Part shown: one piece after another, positions 51,119 through 59,976 of the stretch
How the letters are laid out: each line of letters opens with the position of its first letter
Position numbering within the stretch: position 1 is the stretch's first letter
NCBI GenBank assembly: GCA_964486925.1
Contig: CAZAOY010000004.1
Coordinates: 6,037 to 70,036, forward strand
Direction: 5' to 3'
DNA length: 64,000 nucleotides
From: CAZAOY01 sp964486925
Lineage (GTDB): Bacteria > Bacillota > Clostridia > Oscillospirales > Ruminococcaceae
Translations under genes and position numbers: made by a program
The notes under the pieces: generated by a model
What the model saw: the letters and a program-made list of their open reading frames with translations, nothing else
Database searches by the model: none
Told to the model about the DNA's origin: nothing

Positions 51119-51161
51119 GAATATCCACATTAAAGATATAGATAAATAGGGGGTGGGATTG

Positions 51162-52970
51162 GTGTCAGATTTTCATAAGCTGTCTAAGGATGTGTATATC
51201 TATAAGGATAGCGTTTACTGCGGAATAATAAAAAACGGTGATGATGTACTGCTTATTGACTGTGGTGACGGCCTTTTCCTACCCTGTTTAGATGATATTG
51301 GTGCTGTAAACATTAAAACGGCTTTGTTTACCCACCATCATGCCGATGTAGCCTCCGGATGTTGGAAGCTTAATGCTGTAAATGCGGCGGTCGGTGTACC
51401 TAAAGAGGAAAAACATCTTTTTGCAGATATTGACACCTTCTTTACCTCTAAAGAAAGCCAGTATGAACGATACGACCAAAACCCTTCGGTTAACTGTATT
51501 AGAAAGTCGGTGCGGGTTTCCTTCTCTATTAACGACGGGGATGAGTTTAACGAATCGGGAACGCTAGTAAAGGCAATCTCCACCCCAGGTCATACTGCGG
51601 GATCTATGTCCTATATCGTTTCCACAAAGGAAAAAACCATCGCCTTTGTCGGGGATTTAATCTACGACTACGGCAAGATCCTAAACCTTTATTCCCTTCA
51701 ACAAAAAGGTGGGTATAACACCGATTACCACGGCTTTCTGGGCGGATATCTACAGCTTATTAACTCACTTGATAGAATACTCGACTGTAACCCAGATGTA
51801 CTAGTGCCATCTCACGGTCATATTATATATAACCCTAATAAAGCTATAATTGAGCTAAAACAGAATCTTATTGCCTGTTATTCACTATATAAAGAGGTTT
51901 CCTCTATAAACCACTGGTATAACGAACCAAATGCCGTTATAAAGGCGGATATCCGTCCTACCCCTAACTACATACTAGAGTACGATACCACTAGAATTAT
52001 TGTATCAGAGGATAGATCCGCATTTGTAATCGACTGTGGCAACAAACAAGCGGTAGACTATATCGATAGCCTTATTGCAGATAAAACCATTACCTCGATT
52101 GACGGCATATGGGTCAGTCACTATCATGACGACCATGTTTCCTGCATAAATATGCTAAAGGAACGATACAACTGCAAGGTATACTGCCATGTCTGCTTTA
52201 GCGACCTGCTTACAAATCCAAACGGGTACATACTACCGTGTCTATACGAAGCTCCTATTCAAGTGGACTATCAGCTAACGGATTTTGAGGATATAATCTG
52301 GAAAGAGTTCGTTATGACAAACTGCTATTTCCCGGGGCAGACTATCTACCACGCAGCTTTATGCCTATATAACCAGCGGGCAAATGAGCGTGTGTTGTTT
52401 GTAGGAGATTCCTTTACCCCTACTGGGATAGATGATTACTGTTCCTACAACATTAATCCACTAAAGCTTTCGGACGGCTATTTTTACTGTATCGACCTGT
52501 TAGAAAACATGCCGATCGACTGCATGATAAATCAACATCAACCGGGAAGCTTTGTCTTTAGCGAGGAGTCATTGCATATCCTTAGAGACAATCTTATGAA
52601 GCGGTTTAATCTCTTTAGTAAGCTTTTGCCTGAAAGTGACGTTAACTATGGACTCTATCCAAACTGGATTAGCTCCTACCCATACAGCCAGACGATAAAT
52701 AAGGGCGATTCCTTTAATATAAAGTTTTCTCTTGATAACTACACAAACGCTACCGATAACTATGTACTCCAGCTTCGATTACCGGTAGGGCTTGGCAACA
52801 AAACAAAGGACTTTGAGTTAAACATTACCCCAAACGGTACAAGACACGTATCCTTTACCGTAAAATCCGCTAAGAATATCGCAAAAGGTACCCATCTAAT
52901 AGGGTTAGCTCTCTGGAAAAACAATAAATTTCTAGGGGAACAGTGTCATGCAAAGCTTATTGTAGAATAG
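51162..52970 (+). CDS. Protein with two metallo-beta-lactamase domains and C-terminal beta domain
   Basis: About 600 residues. The first MBL domain (~5-230) has THHHADVAS, PGHTAGSMSY and VGDLIYDYG. The second (~260-500) has the complete SHYHDDHVS motif, GQTIYHAAL and VGDSFTP. The last ~100 residues form a beta-sandwich-like part (FNIKFSLDNYTNATDNYVLQLRLP). Tandem MBL domains in one chain with such an end are uncommon. Substrate unknown; the downstream M20 peptidase suggests amide or peptide-type chemistry. Start is GTG 51162 (behind GGGGGTGGG) or GTG 51153. Confidence 0.78.
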   Translation: MSDFHKLSKDVYIYKDSVYCGIIKNGDDVLLIDCGDGLFLPCLDDIGAVNIKTALFTHHHADVASGCWKLNAVNAAVGVPKEEKHLFADIDTFFTSKESQYERYDQNPSVNCIRKSVRVSFSINDGDEFNESGTLVKAISTPGHTAGSMSYIVSTKEKTIAFVGDLIYDYGKILNLYSLQQKGGYNTDYHGFLGGYLQLINSLDRILDCNPDVLVPSHGHIIYNPNKAIIELKQNLIACYSLYKEVSSINHWYNEPNAVIKADIRPTPNYILEYDTTRIIVSEDRSAFVIDCGNKQAVDYIDSLIADKTITSIDGIWVSHYHDDHVSCINMLKERYNCKVYCHVCFSDLLTNPNGYILPCLYEAPIQVDYQLTDFEDIIWKEFVMTNCYFPGQTIYHAALCLYNQRANERVLFVGDSFTPTGIDDYCSYNINPLKLSDGYFYCIDLLENMPIDCMINQHQPGSFVFSEESLHILRDNLMKRFNLFSKLLPESDVNYGLYPNWISSYPYSQTINKGDSFNIKFSLDNYTNATDNYVLQLRLPVGLGNKTKDFELNITPNGTRHVSFTVKSAKNIAKGTHLIGLALWKNNKFLGEQCHAKLIVE

Positions 52971-53025
52971 GTATACTTCACATAACCTTTGCCTATCATA
53001 AAGCAGAATAACGGAGGTTTTAACT

Positions 53026-54504
53026 ATGACTTTTCCAGATAAACTGTTAAAGCAGATCGATGATTACATCCAAAGAAACCGCAAAACCATTATCCAAAAC
53101 GTTATAAAGCTTATTGATATCGACTCTGTCTACAAACCCCCTCAGCCAAACGCTCCATTTGGTGTGGGTAATGCAAAGGCGTTAGATACTGCACTCCAGA
53201 TGTGCGAAAATCTAGGATTTATCACTAAAAACCACGAATACTACTGCGGCACTGCCAGCATTAACGACTCTGCTGCAACCGAGATATCGGTGTTAGCCCA
53301 TCTAGACGTTGTCCCCGCGGGGAGTGGGTGGAGCACCGACCCATTTAAGGGAGTTGAGATTGACGGCTATATAACAGGACGAGGAAGCCGTGATGATAAA
53401 GGGCCTGTTGTAATTGGAATGCACGCAATAAACTGCATTAAAGAGCTTGGCTTACCGATAAAGAGCAAGCTTTCTCTATTCCTTGGATGTAACGAAGAGC
53501 TTGGTATGCAGGATGTAGACTACTACCTTGCCCACAACCCCTCCCCTGACTTTGCACTAACCCCCGACGCCCGCTTTCCTGTAGGATATGGCGAAAAAGG
53601 TATACTAGAGGGTGAGTTTATCTTTGCTAAGGACTGCTCTGATACCTCCTGCTTAGTAAATATAGGTGGGGGCGAGGCTTCAAATATTGTGCCAAACTAT
53701 GCCTATGCGGATATTAAGCTATCCAGCGAAAGGTATGAACGGTTATATGGAGAGTACGAAAACTCTGCTGACATTAAGCTGTCCTTTGCGGATGGTATAC
53801 TTCATATTGAAGCGATTGGGCTATCCACCCACGCCGCTCATCCAGAGGGTAGCGTAAACGCTATCTGGGTTTTGTCTAACTTCATCTGCGAGCAACGATT
53901 AGTTTCTGGGGTAGAACTTCGGATGTTTGGATTTATTAGAGATGCCTTTTCCGACAACTACGGCGAATATATCGGGATCGACTCCTTCGATGAGGATTCG
54001 GGCAAGCTTACCTGTATCGCAGGGGTGATTACCGCTAACGAGGACGACATACGGCTTAACATAAACATACGCTACCCTGTCTACGACAGCAGTAAAGGTA
54101 TAATTAACCGTATTAATCACATGCTTTGTATTGTCGAGCCTAAATATGACTCTGAATGTATAGAGTTTCGTGTTATAAAGGACAGTCCACCTAGCTATGT
54201 TCCTAAGGATAGTCCGGAGGTTACAGCGGTTAATGCGATATATAACCTTCTGCGCACCGATATCGACTACGAAGAAAAGCCATTTATCATGCGTGGGGGT
54301 ACCTATGCACGTAAATTTAAAAGAGCCTTCTCCTTTGGTCATCTAATGCCGGATGAGAGGTTTGATGAGTCACGCTTTCCAAAGGGTACCGGAAACCTCC
54401 ATCAGGCAAACGAGAGCCAGAGTATAGAGGAGCTGAACTTTGGGATAAAGGCGTATGTCTTAGCGCTATTAGCACTGGATGAGATAATTACTTCGGATAA
54501 ATAG
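53026..54504 (+). CDS. M20 family metallopeptidase, PepV/Sapep-like dipeptidase
   Basis: A 492-residue zinc dipeptidase. The metal site is in VLAHLDVVPAGSGW (His-x-Asp), GRGSRDDKGP (bridging Asp) and GCNEELGMQD (catalytic Glu pair); the lid domain follows. The late RGGTYARKFKRAFSFG and NLHQANESQSIEELN match the PepV/Sapep group. It cleaves dipeptides in the cytoplasm. SD ACGGAGG is 7 nt upstream. It is 55 nt downstream of the double MBL gene, likely one transcript. Confidence 0.93.
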   Translation: MTFPDKLLKQIDDYIQRNRKTIIQNVIKLIDIDSVYKPPQPNAPFGVGNAKALDTALQMCENLGFITKNHEYYCGTASINDSAATEISVLAHLDVVPAGSGWSTDPFKGVEIDGYITGRGSRDDKGPVVIGMHAINCIKELGLPIKSKLSLFLGCNEELGMQDVDYYLAHNPSPDFALTPDARFPVGYGEKGILEGEFIFAKDCSDTSCLVNIGGGEASNIVPNYAYADIKLSSERYERLYGEYENSADIKLSFADGILHIEAIGLSTHAAHPEGSVNAIWVLSNFICEQRLVSGVELRMFGFIRDAFSDNYGEYIGIDSFDEDSGKLTCIAGVITANEDDIRLNINIRYPVYDSSKGIINRINHMLCIVEPKYDSECIEFRVIKDSPPSYVPKDSPEVTAVNAIYNLLRTDIDYEEKPFIMRGGTYARKFKRAFSFGHLMPDERFDESRFPKGTGNLHQANESQSIEELNFGIKAYVLALLALDEIITSDK

Positions 54505-54556
54505 ATATGGACTTCAGAAAATACAAAAGAATAAGTTATAGGCAAACGCCTAATCT

Positions 54557-54684
54557 AAGGAGGATTGGGGCTGTTTAATACTAAGAAGTAAATAAAAACA
54601 CTCTAAAACCATCCAAAGTCTATGTTTTGGGGATTTTTGCGGGTTTTTAGTCAGTGTTTTATTGTTAATTAGTATTACAGCCCC
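54557..54684 (+). promoter_or_regulatory. Structured leader with orphan SD before the ABC-F gene
   Basis: A perfect AAGGAGG (54557-54563) has no matching gene; the only downstream frames are a tiny CTG- or TTG-started ORF (CTG TTT AAT ACT AAG AAG TAA at 54571-54591). GGGGCTG..AATACTAA (54567-54584) pairs with TTAGTATT.CAGCCCC (54669-54684), and inside it AAAACACT..AAAACC pairs with GGGTTTT..AGTGTTTT. The ABC-F start itself has no SD. Confidence 0.55.
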
Positions 54685-54694
54685 TTTAAAATAC

Positions 54695-56611
54695 ATGTTA
54701 CTTTCACTTAACAACCTGTCTAAATCCTATGGTGAGAAGCTAATACTAAAAGATATTAGCGTCACCATCGAGGCTAACGATCGTATCGGACTTATCGGTG
54801 CTAACGGGATTGGTAAGTCTACACTACTTAATATCCTATGTAAAGAGCTGTCGCATGACAGCGGGGATATTAACTACCTTTCAAACCTAAAGATTGGATT
54901 TTTAAAGCAAAACAGCGGTCTTGATAAGCACAACACCATTATCGGTGAGATGAAATCGGTATTTAGCGACCTATTGCTACTAGAAAAAGAGATTAAAGCT
55001 TTAGGAGAAAGGATGGCAACCGTCGATCACCAGACTAAAGAGTATGAGCAGCTTTCAGCGCAATACTCTTTAAAGTCGAACCTATTCGAGCATGGCGGTG
55101 GTTATGATATAGACTATAAAATCAAGATGATTCTTAACGGGATGGGATTTTCGGATAAGGACTATGACTTTAACATCTCCGCCCTTAGCGGTGGTGAGAA
55201 AACCCGACTCGCCCTAGCTAAGCTTCTACTCGAGGAACCTGGGCTACTGGTACTTGATGAGCCGACAAACCACCTTGACTTTCGCACGCTATCATGGCTA
55301 GAGGACTACCTCAAGGAGTACAAGGGCGGACTTTTAATTGTATCACATGACCGATATTTCCTTGATAAGATGGTTGAAAAAATTTGGGATATCGAGGATA
55401 AGGGGATTGTTGCCTATAAAGGTAACTACACAAAGTTTAAACAGCTTCGTGCCGAACGCTATACACGTTGGCAGAAGGAATACGATATGCAACAGCTCCA
55501 GATTGCGTCGATGGAGGACTATATCCAAAAGAATATTGCCCGCGCCTCCACCTCAAACAGCGCTAAGAGCCGTGTACATCAGCTTGCGAATATGGAGCGG
55601 ATTAAAAAGCCGGTTGATTATGTTAAATCCCCTCACTTCTCCTTTACAACAAATAAAAATCCAGTAAAGGACGTGCTTCAAACCTTTGATCTTGAGCTTA
55701 GCGTCGGTAGCGGTAGCGATAAGCTTACTTTGTTTTCTGGGCTTAATCTGGATATCAAGAGGGGAGAAAAGGTGGCGATTATCGGGGATAACGGGGTTGG
55801 AAAATCCACCCTGCTTAAATCACTCCTAGGGTATCAAACCCAAAAGGGCGAGATAGTTTGGGGCGGAAATACTAATGTTAGCTACTACGACCAGGAGAAC
55901 ACCACCCTAAACCCTAACAAAACTGCCCTAGATGAAGTATGGGATCGCTTCCCGCTTATGCCTGAATATCTGGTACGAAAGCTTTTAGGCAGTGTGCTAA
56001 TAAGCGATGACAACGTATACAAAAAGATTAGCGTGCTAAGCGGCGGAGAGAAGGCTAAGGTTGGGCTTGCAATCCTCAAAAATGAGAATGGCAATGTGCT
56101 TGTACTGGACGAGCCCACAAACCATCTTGACCTCCAAAGCAAGGAAGCGCTTGAAACTGCTCTAAAGGAGTTCTGTGGCACCTTAATCTTTGTATCTCAT
56201 GACCGATACTTTCTAAATGAGATCCCAACTAAGATTATCGAGATGAAAAAGCCTAACACTGTAAACATCTATAAAGGTAACTTTGATTTCTACATGGAGC
56301 AAAGAGCAGAGCATGCAGACGAGCCAAAGCCTACTAAACAACAAGAAAAGAATCATAACCCTGAAAAGAAAAGCTATCGTTCAAAGCAGCAACGAAGCGA
56401 GGACACAAAACGAAGATCAAGGATTAAAGCGCTAGAAGAATTAATAGAACGAATCGATAACGACATAGCGCTAACCCAGTCGGAGATAGAAGATCCTACT
56501 AACGCTTCTAACTTTGATCTACTTACCGAAAAATGTAACCTACTTGAACAGCTACGGCACGAACACAACCTTGCTATAGATGAGTGGTTAACCTTAACCG
56601 ACGTAGACTAA
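54695..56611 (+). CDS. ABC-F family ATPase (YdiF/Uup-like)
   Basis: A 638-residue soluble twin-ATPase protein. Walker A motifs are GANGIGKST and GDNGVGKST; signatures are LSGGEK in both halves; Walker B motifs are VLDEPTNHLD. The inter-domain arm (about 240-320) is long and basic, and the final ~70 residues form a coiled coil, as in YdiF/Uup. Such proteins act on translating ribosomes. The frame begins with TTG 54662, but ATG 54695 gives the canonical MLLSLNNLSKSYG. Neither start has an SD; see the leader. Confidence 0.92.
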   Translation: MLLSLNNLSKSYGEKLILKDISVTIEANDRIGLIGANGIGKSTLLNILCKELSHDSGDINYLSNLKIGFLKQNSGLDKHNTIIGEMKSVFSDLLLLEKEIKALGERMATVDHQTKEYEQLSAQYSLKSNLFEHGGGYDIDYKIKMILNGMGFSDKDYDFNISALSGGEKTRLALAKLLLEEPGLLVLDEPTNHLDFRTLSWLEDYLKEYKGGLLIVSHDRYFLDKMVEKIWDIEDKGIVAYKGNYTKFKQLRAERYTRWQKEYDMQQLQIASMEDYIQKNIARASTSNSAKSRVHQLANMERIKKPVDYVKSPHFSFTTNKNPVKDVLQTFDLELSVGSGSDKLTLFSGLNLDIKRGEKVAIIGDNGVGKSTLLKSLLGYQTQKGEIVWGGNTNVSYYDQENTTLNPNKTALDEVWDRFPLMPEYLVRKLLGSVLISDDNVYKKISVLSGGEKAKVGLAILKNENGNVLVLDEPTNHLDLQSKEALETALKEFCGTLIFVSHDRYFLNEIPTKIIEMKKPNTVNIYKGNFDFYMEQRAEHADEPKPTKQQEKNHNPEKKSYRSKQQRSEDTKRRSRIKALEELIERIDNDIALTQSEIEDPTNASNFDLLTEKCNLLEQLRHEHNLAIDEWLTLTDVD

Positions 56612-56671
56612 AGCTATTAGCTGTATAGCAACCATTTTAACCATTATATTCGGTAGAATATCACGATTTTT

Positions 56672-56696
56672 ACAACTCAACCATTGGTTGAGTTGT
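56672..56696. promoter_or_regulatory. 25-bp palindrome upstream of the XRE gene
   Basis: ACAACTCAACCA, one T, TGGTTGAGTTGT: perfect 12-bp arms. A further half-site AACTCAAC follows at 56706-56713, before the promoter. Position and symmetry suit an operator for the XRE regulator. It could also serve as a terminator of the ABC-F gene 61 nt upstream, as AGTTTT follows. Confidence 0.6.
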
Positions 56697-56723
56697 AGTT
56701 TTAAAAACTCAACGAGATAGTTA

Positions 56724-56752
56724 TTGCTAATTTCCTTTGCAGATGATACAAT
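56724..56752 (+). promoter_or_regulatory. Promoter of the XRE regulator gene
   Basis: TTGCTA (56724-56729), 17-bp spacer, TACAAT (56747-56752) with TGA in front of the -10. It ends 30 nt before the start codon. Confidence 0.65.
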
Positions 56753-56782
56753 TAATCAAACAAAACAGAAAGGAAGATTACA

Positions 56783-57493
56783 ATGAGTACAAATTATATC
56801 GATCAAATATCCTCTACCATTAGCAGTCTACGAAAACAACAGAATATGACACAGGATTCTCTAGCGGACAAGCTAGGTGTTACCTTCCAAGCTATTAGCA
56901 AGTGGGAGAATGGTATCTCCTGCCCCGATATAGGGTTACTACCAGAGATAGCGTCAATCTTTAACGTTTCTGTGGACTATCTGTTTGGGATTAAAGGTGA
57001 GGGCTACTCACAAACCGCTCCTGTTAATACCATTACCACAAACACTAAGCTTCCATGGGAGGACGACAATACACTTCGTGCCGTACTATACAAAGGTAGA
57101 ACGCTAATCGACTGTGATACATACCCTATGGATTATGAAAATTTTGAGTTTACATTTGTATATGACGGGGAGGCACTTAACGTAGAAAGCTATCTGTCGC
57201 TTAAATGTAATGATGTAGAGGGTAACGCTACTGCGGGGCATGGTTTAGAATGTAAAGATGTAAACGGTAATGTTACTTCGGGACATGGTGTTAACTGTAA
57301 GGATATAGGGGGCAATGTGTATGCTGGACATGGGGTTAACTGCCAGGATGTAGGCGGGGCTGTACAAGCCGGTCATAACGTCACCTGTGGGGAAGTAGGT
57401 GGTGGAGTAAATGCGGGGCATAGTGTCCACTGTGGGGATGTAGGCGGATCGGTTAATGGGGCACAGGGTGTTCATATAAGCTGCAATGACTAA
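56783..57493 (+). CDS. XRE-family regulator with six 15-residue Cys/His repeats
   Basis: The N-terminal 70 residues are a helix-turn-helix (SLRKQQNMTQDSLADKLGVT then AISKWENGISCPD). A short linker with a WEDDNTLRAVLYKGR segment precedes six near-identical 15-residue units (about 141-231) of the form V-x-C-x-D-V-G-G-N-V-x-A-G-H-G. Cys fall at 142, 157, 172, 187, 202, 217 and His at 153, 168, 183, 198, 213, in exact register. The units should form a beta-solenoid with Cys and His ladders, perhaps metal-binding or oligomerising. Target unknown. Confidence 0.85.
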   Translation: MSTNYIDQISSTISSLRKQQNMTQDSLADKLGVTFQAISKWENGISCPDIGLLPEIASIFNVSVDYLFGIKGEGYSQTAPVNTITTNTKLPWEDDNTLRAVLYKGRTLIDCDTYPMDYENFEFTFVYDGEALNVESYLSLKCNDVEGNATAGHGLECKDVNGNVTSGHGVNCKDIGGNVYAGHGVNCQDVGGAVQAGHNVTCGEVGGGVNAGHSVHCGDVGGSVNGAQGVHISCND

Positions 57494-57504
57494 GCAATAA
57501 AAAA

Positions 57505-57538
57505 GTCACGCTGAAGAGGAATTACCCATCAGCGTGAC
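57505..57538. terminator. Bidirectional intrinsic terminator
   Basis: GTCACGCTGA (57505-57514) pairs with TCAGCGTGAC (57529-57538); AAAAAA precedes it and CTTTATTTATT follows. It separates the convergent XRE and AI-2E-type genes. Confidence 0.88.
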
Positions 57539-57544
57539 CTTTAT

Positions 57545-58933
57545 TTATTCCTTAGCCTTATCTTTGTCCTTCTCTTTATCTTTGTCCTTTTCTTTATCTT
57601 TATCTTTTTCCTTATTGGTACGATCTACAATAACTGTATCATGATATACCGTAGCGTTTGAAGGGGCAAATAGCGGTTTAACCTTCGATTCAGTATCGTA
57701 ATCATATCTATTCTGCCCGTTATCTTCATAAATTATGGTTAATTTATCATAATCAGCGGTATCAGTCTTTAGGTTTTTCTTGTTTAGGTTGTACTGCGCC
57801 CATTCCTTTACAATCTGATAGATAAGTGCAAACACAGGAACACCTAACACCATACCCGCAAATCCAAAATACCCACCTGCCAGAATAATGGAAAACATTA
57901 CCCAGAACGAGCTAAGCCCCGTTGAATCTCCTAGAATTTTAGGCCCTAATATGTTACCATCAAACTGTTGAAGTGCTAGTATAAGTATACCAAAATATAG
58001 CGCTGTCATAGGGTTTACCAGTAGCAATAATAGCATACATGGTATAGCTCCAATAAGAGGGCCAAAGAACGGTATAATATTTGTAACCCCGATAATAACA
58101 CTAATCAGCACAGCATACGGCATCTTAAAGATAATCATTAACAAAAAGCATAGCGCACCGATTATCATTGAATCCAGTATCTTTCCACTGATAAACCCTC
58201 CAAAAATCTTGTGCGCGTTTTTAGTATGTTTAATTATCGTATTTGAAAATTTAACTGTGGTAAATGCATAAAGCATCTTCTTAGATAGCGAGATTAGCGC
58301 GCTTTTGTACGCCATTACATATAGCGATATTATTATACCAATCAGTAGGTTCTTTAGCACAACAAACACCCCTACTACCCCTGAGGTAAGCTGTGAGATA
58401 TATCCGTTTAGTTCTGGTACTATCTTTGTCAGAAAGTAGTTTTTAGTAAAGTCACCTATCTCACCAATCTGATCGCTTACAAAGGTAGCGATATAAGGGT
58501 AGCTGTCTAGCGTGGTGTTAATCCAGTTTGAGAAGTTTTTATAGTATGTGTCAAAATTATCAAATATCCCGACTAAGCTTGCTACAATCTGCGGAGCTAT
58601 TAGCAATACCAACAGATATACCCCTAGAGAGAACAACAAAAATGTAGCGATAATTCCTAGCGCACGGGAGGTTTTCTGTGGTTTTTTAACCTTACCCTCC
58701 AGTAACGGCATAAAACATCTAAATTCAAAGAAGTTAAGTACAGGGTTTAAGATATACGCAAGCCCTAGTCCAATTAAAATGGGGTTTGCTACCGCTATTA
58801 TCTCGGAAAGCACCTTAAAAACCGTAGTCTGATAGGTGATTAAAAGATAAAAGGCTATTGAACAGATTATAACAACAAAAGCGGTAACCCCGATATGCAG
58901 ATACCTTCGATCCCATTTATATTTCATGGTCAA
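57545..58933 (-). CDS. AI-2E family transporter (PerM/YdiK type)
   Basis: A 462-residue membrane protein with paired N-terminal helices, a central amphipathic region, and conserved blocks IIGVTNIIPFFGPLIGAIPCMLL and LQQFDGNILGPKILGDSTGLSSFWVMF, diagnostic of the AI-2E/PerM family. The substrate is unknown for most members. The C-terminus is a low-complexity Lys-Glu-Lys-Asp repeat (57545-57620 region), encoded by a DNA repeat prone to length change. Its start overlaps the upstream SGNH gene by 17 nt. Confidence 0.9.
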   Translation of the reverse strand: MTMKYKWDRRYLHIGVTAFVVIICSIAFYLLITYQTTVFKVLSEIIAVANPILIGLGLAYILNPVLNFFEFRCFMPLLEGKVKKPQKTSRALGIIATFLLFSLGVYLLVLLIAPQIVASLVGIFDNFDTYYKNFSNWINTTLDSYPYIATFVSDQIGEIGDFTKNYFLTKIVPELNGYISQLTSGVVGVFVVLKNLLIGIIISLYVMAYKSALISLSKKMLYAFTTVKFSNTIIKHTKNAHKIFGGFISGKILDSMIIGALCFLLMIIFKMPYAVLISVIIGVTNIIPFFGPLIGAIPCMLLLLLVNPMTALYFGILILALQQFDGNILGPKILGDSTGLSSFWVMFSIILAGGYFGFAGMVLGVPVFALIYQIVKEWAQYNLNKKNLKTDTADYDKLTIIYEDNGQNRYDYDTESKVKPLFAPSNATVYHDTVIVDRTNKEKDKDKEKDKDKEKDKDKAKE

Positions 58934-59552
58934 GCACCTTTTCTATCCATTTTTTAGCTATTAACCCGTGTCCTTCATCTGTCGGGTGCACTCCATCCTC
59001 TGACCAGTAGCTAGGAGGCTTGTTTGTAGAGTACTCAGCAAAGATACCGTCCATCGCAAGATACTTTGTACCATACTCCCTCGAAAGCCTTCTTACCGCC
59101 TGAATCTTGTCCGCCAGATCTTCGCTATACCAGCGATAAAACTGCTCGTTGGTCATAAGCAAAAACGGCTCTATTAGTATTATCTCACAGTTGGGTAGCT
59201 CAGCCTTAACCCGATCCAGTAGGCCTTTATAGCCGTTATAGTACATCTCGGTGGTAGTATGGTCGTTACTGTCATACCTTCGCCAGGTGTCGTTTACTCC
59301 AATTAAGATTGATAGATAATCGGGTTTTAGTGCGATACAGTCCTCATCCCACCGTGCATTTAAATCCACAACCCTATTCCCGCTGATACCCTTGTTTACT
59401 ACCTTAATCTGCCTCCCCCGATAAAATGTGTCAAGGTAATCCTTTACCTTGCTAGCATACCCTACACCCAATGAGCTTATATCGGCAAAATCTCTGTCAC
59501 AGTCGGTTATACTGTCCCCTTGAAACAGTATGGTACTCCCCTTACTTAACAT
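58917..59552 (-). CDS. SGNH/GDSL-family hydrolase
   Basis: A 211-residue esterase-like enzyme: block I LFQGDSITDCDRD (nucleophilic Ser), block II KGISGNRVVDL (oxyanion Gly), block III IGVNDTWRRYD (Asn) and block V DGVHPTDEGH (Asp-x-x-His). No signal peptide. Many such proteins deacetylate sugars or lipids. It overlaps the AI-2E transporter gene, so the two are probably translationally coupled. Confidence 0.92.
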   Translation of the reverse strand: MLSKGSTILFQGDSITDCDRDFADISSLGVGYASKVKDYLDTFYRGRQIKVVNKGISGNRVVDLNARWDEDCIALKPDYLSILIGVNDTWRRYDSNDHTTTEMYYNGYKGLLDRVKAELPNCEIILIEPFLLMTNEQFYRWYSEDLADKIQAVRRLSREYGTKYLAMDGIFAEYSTNKPPSYWSEDGVHPTDEGHGLIAKKWIEKVLDHEI

Positions 59553-59740
59553 GCTATACCCCCTTAACTTAGTACTTTTTTATTTTGTTAGCATAAGATA
59601 AGTATAGCAATATTTAGGAGCTTTTGCAATAGTTTTTGCTTTTTTATAAAAATTTTACAATTTTTATCTTTTCTATATCAACCTATACCACAGTGTATAG
59701 GTATAAATCTGTCTAGGCATAGTCTTAATAAAAATCAGTA

Positions 59741-59872
59741 TTACAACCAAATATTATTGTACCATACATCCATCTCATCAGGTGATGGCGGTTCAAAAGG
59801 GTAATCTCTAACAAGAAAGCACCACCGCGCTTCGATCTTTGCAAAGCTCTTTAGCATAATGACTCTTGCCAC
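59741..59872 (-). CDS. Small protein, 43 codons, unknown
   Basis: In the 424-bp gap before the SGNH gene, GTG 59872 follows AAGGA at 6-nt spacing and opens a frame ending TAA at 59741. The protein begins MARVIMLKSFAKIEARW and ends PPSPDEMDVWYNNIWL: basic N-terminal half, a Pro-rich turn, acidic then aromatic C-terminus. The amino-acid mix is protein-like, with no low complexity. An internal ATG at 59857 is an alternative. No family recognised. The flanks 59553-59740 and 59873-59976 hold no other gene that I could see. Confidence 0.5.
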   Translation of the reverse strand: MARVIMLKSFAKIEARWCFLVRDYPFEPPSPDEMDVWYNNIWL

Positions 59873-59976
59873 TACATATCCTTGCACAGATTAATATTAC
59901 AATACCTTTATCCATATAACCCCCAAAACTATTGCAGGGACACAACCTTGTTGAATCCCCACACATTAAATATAAA

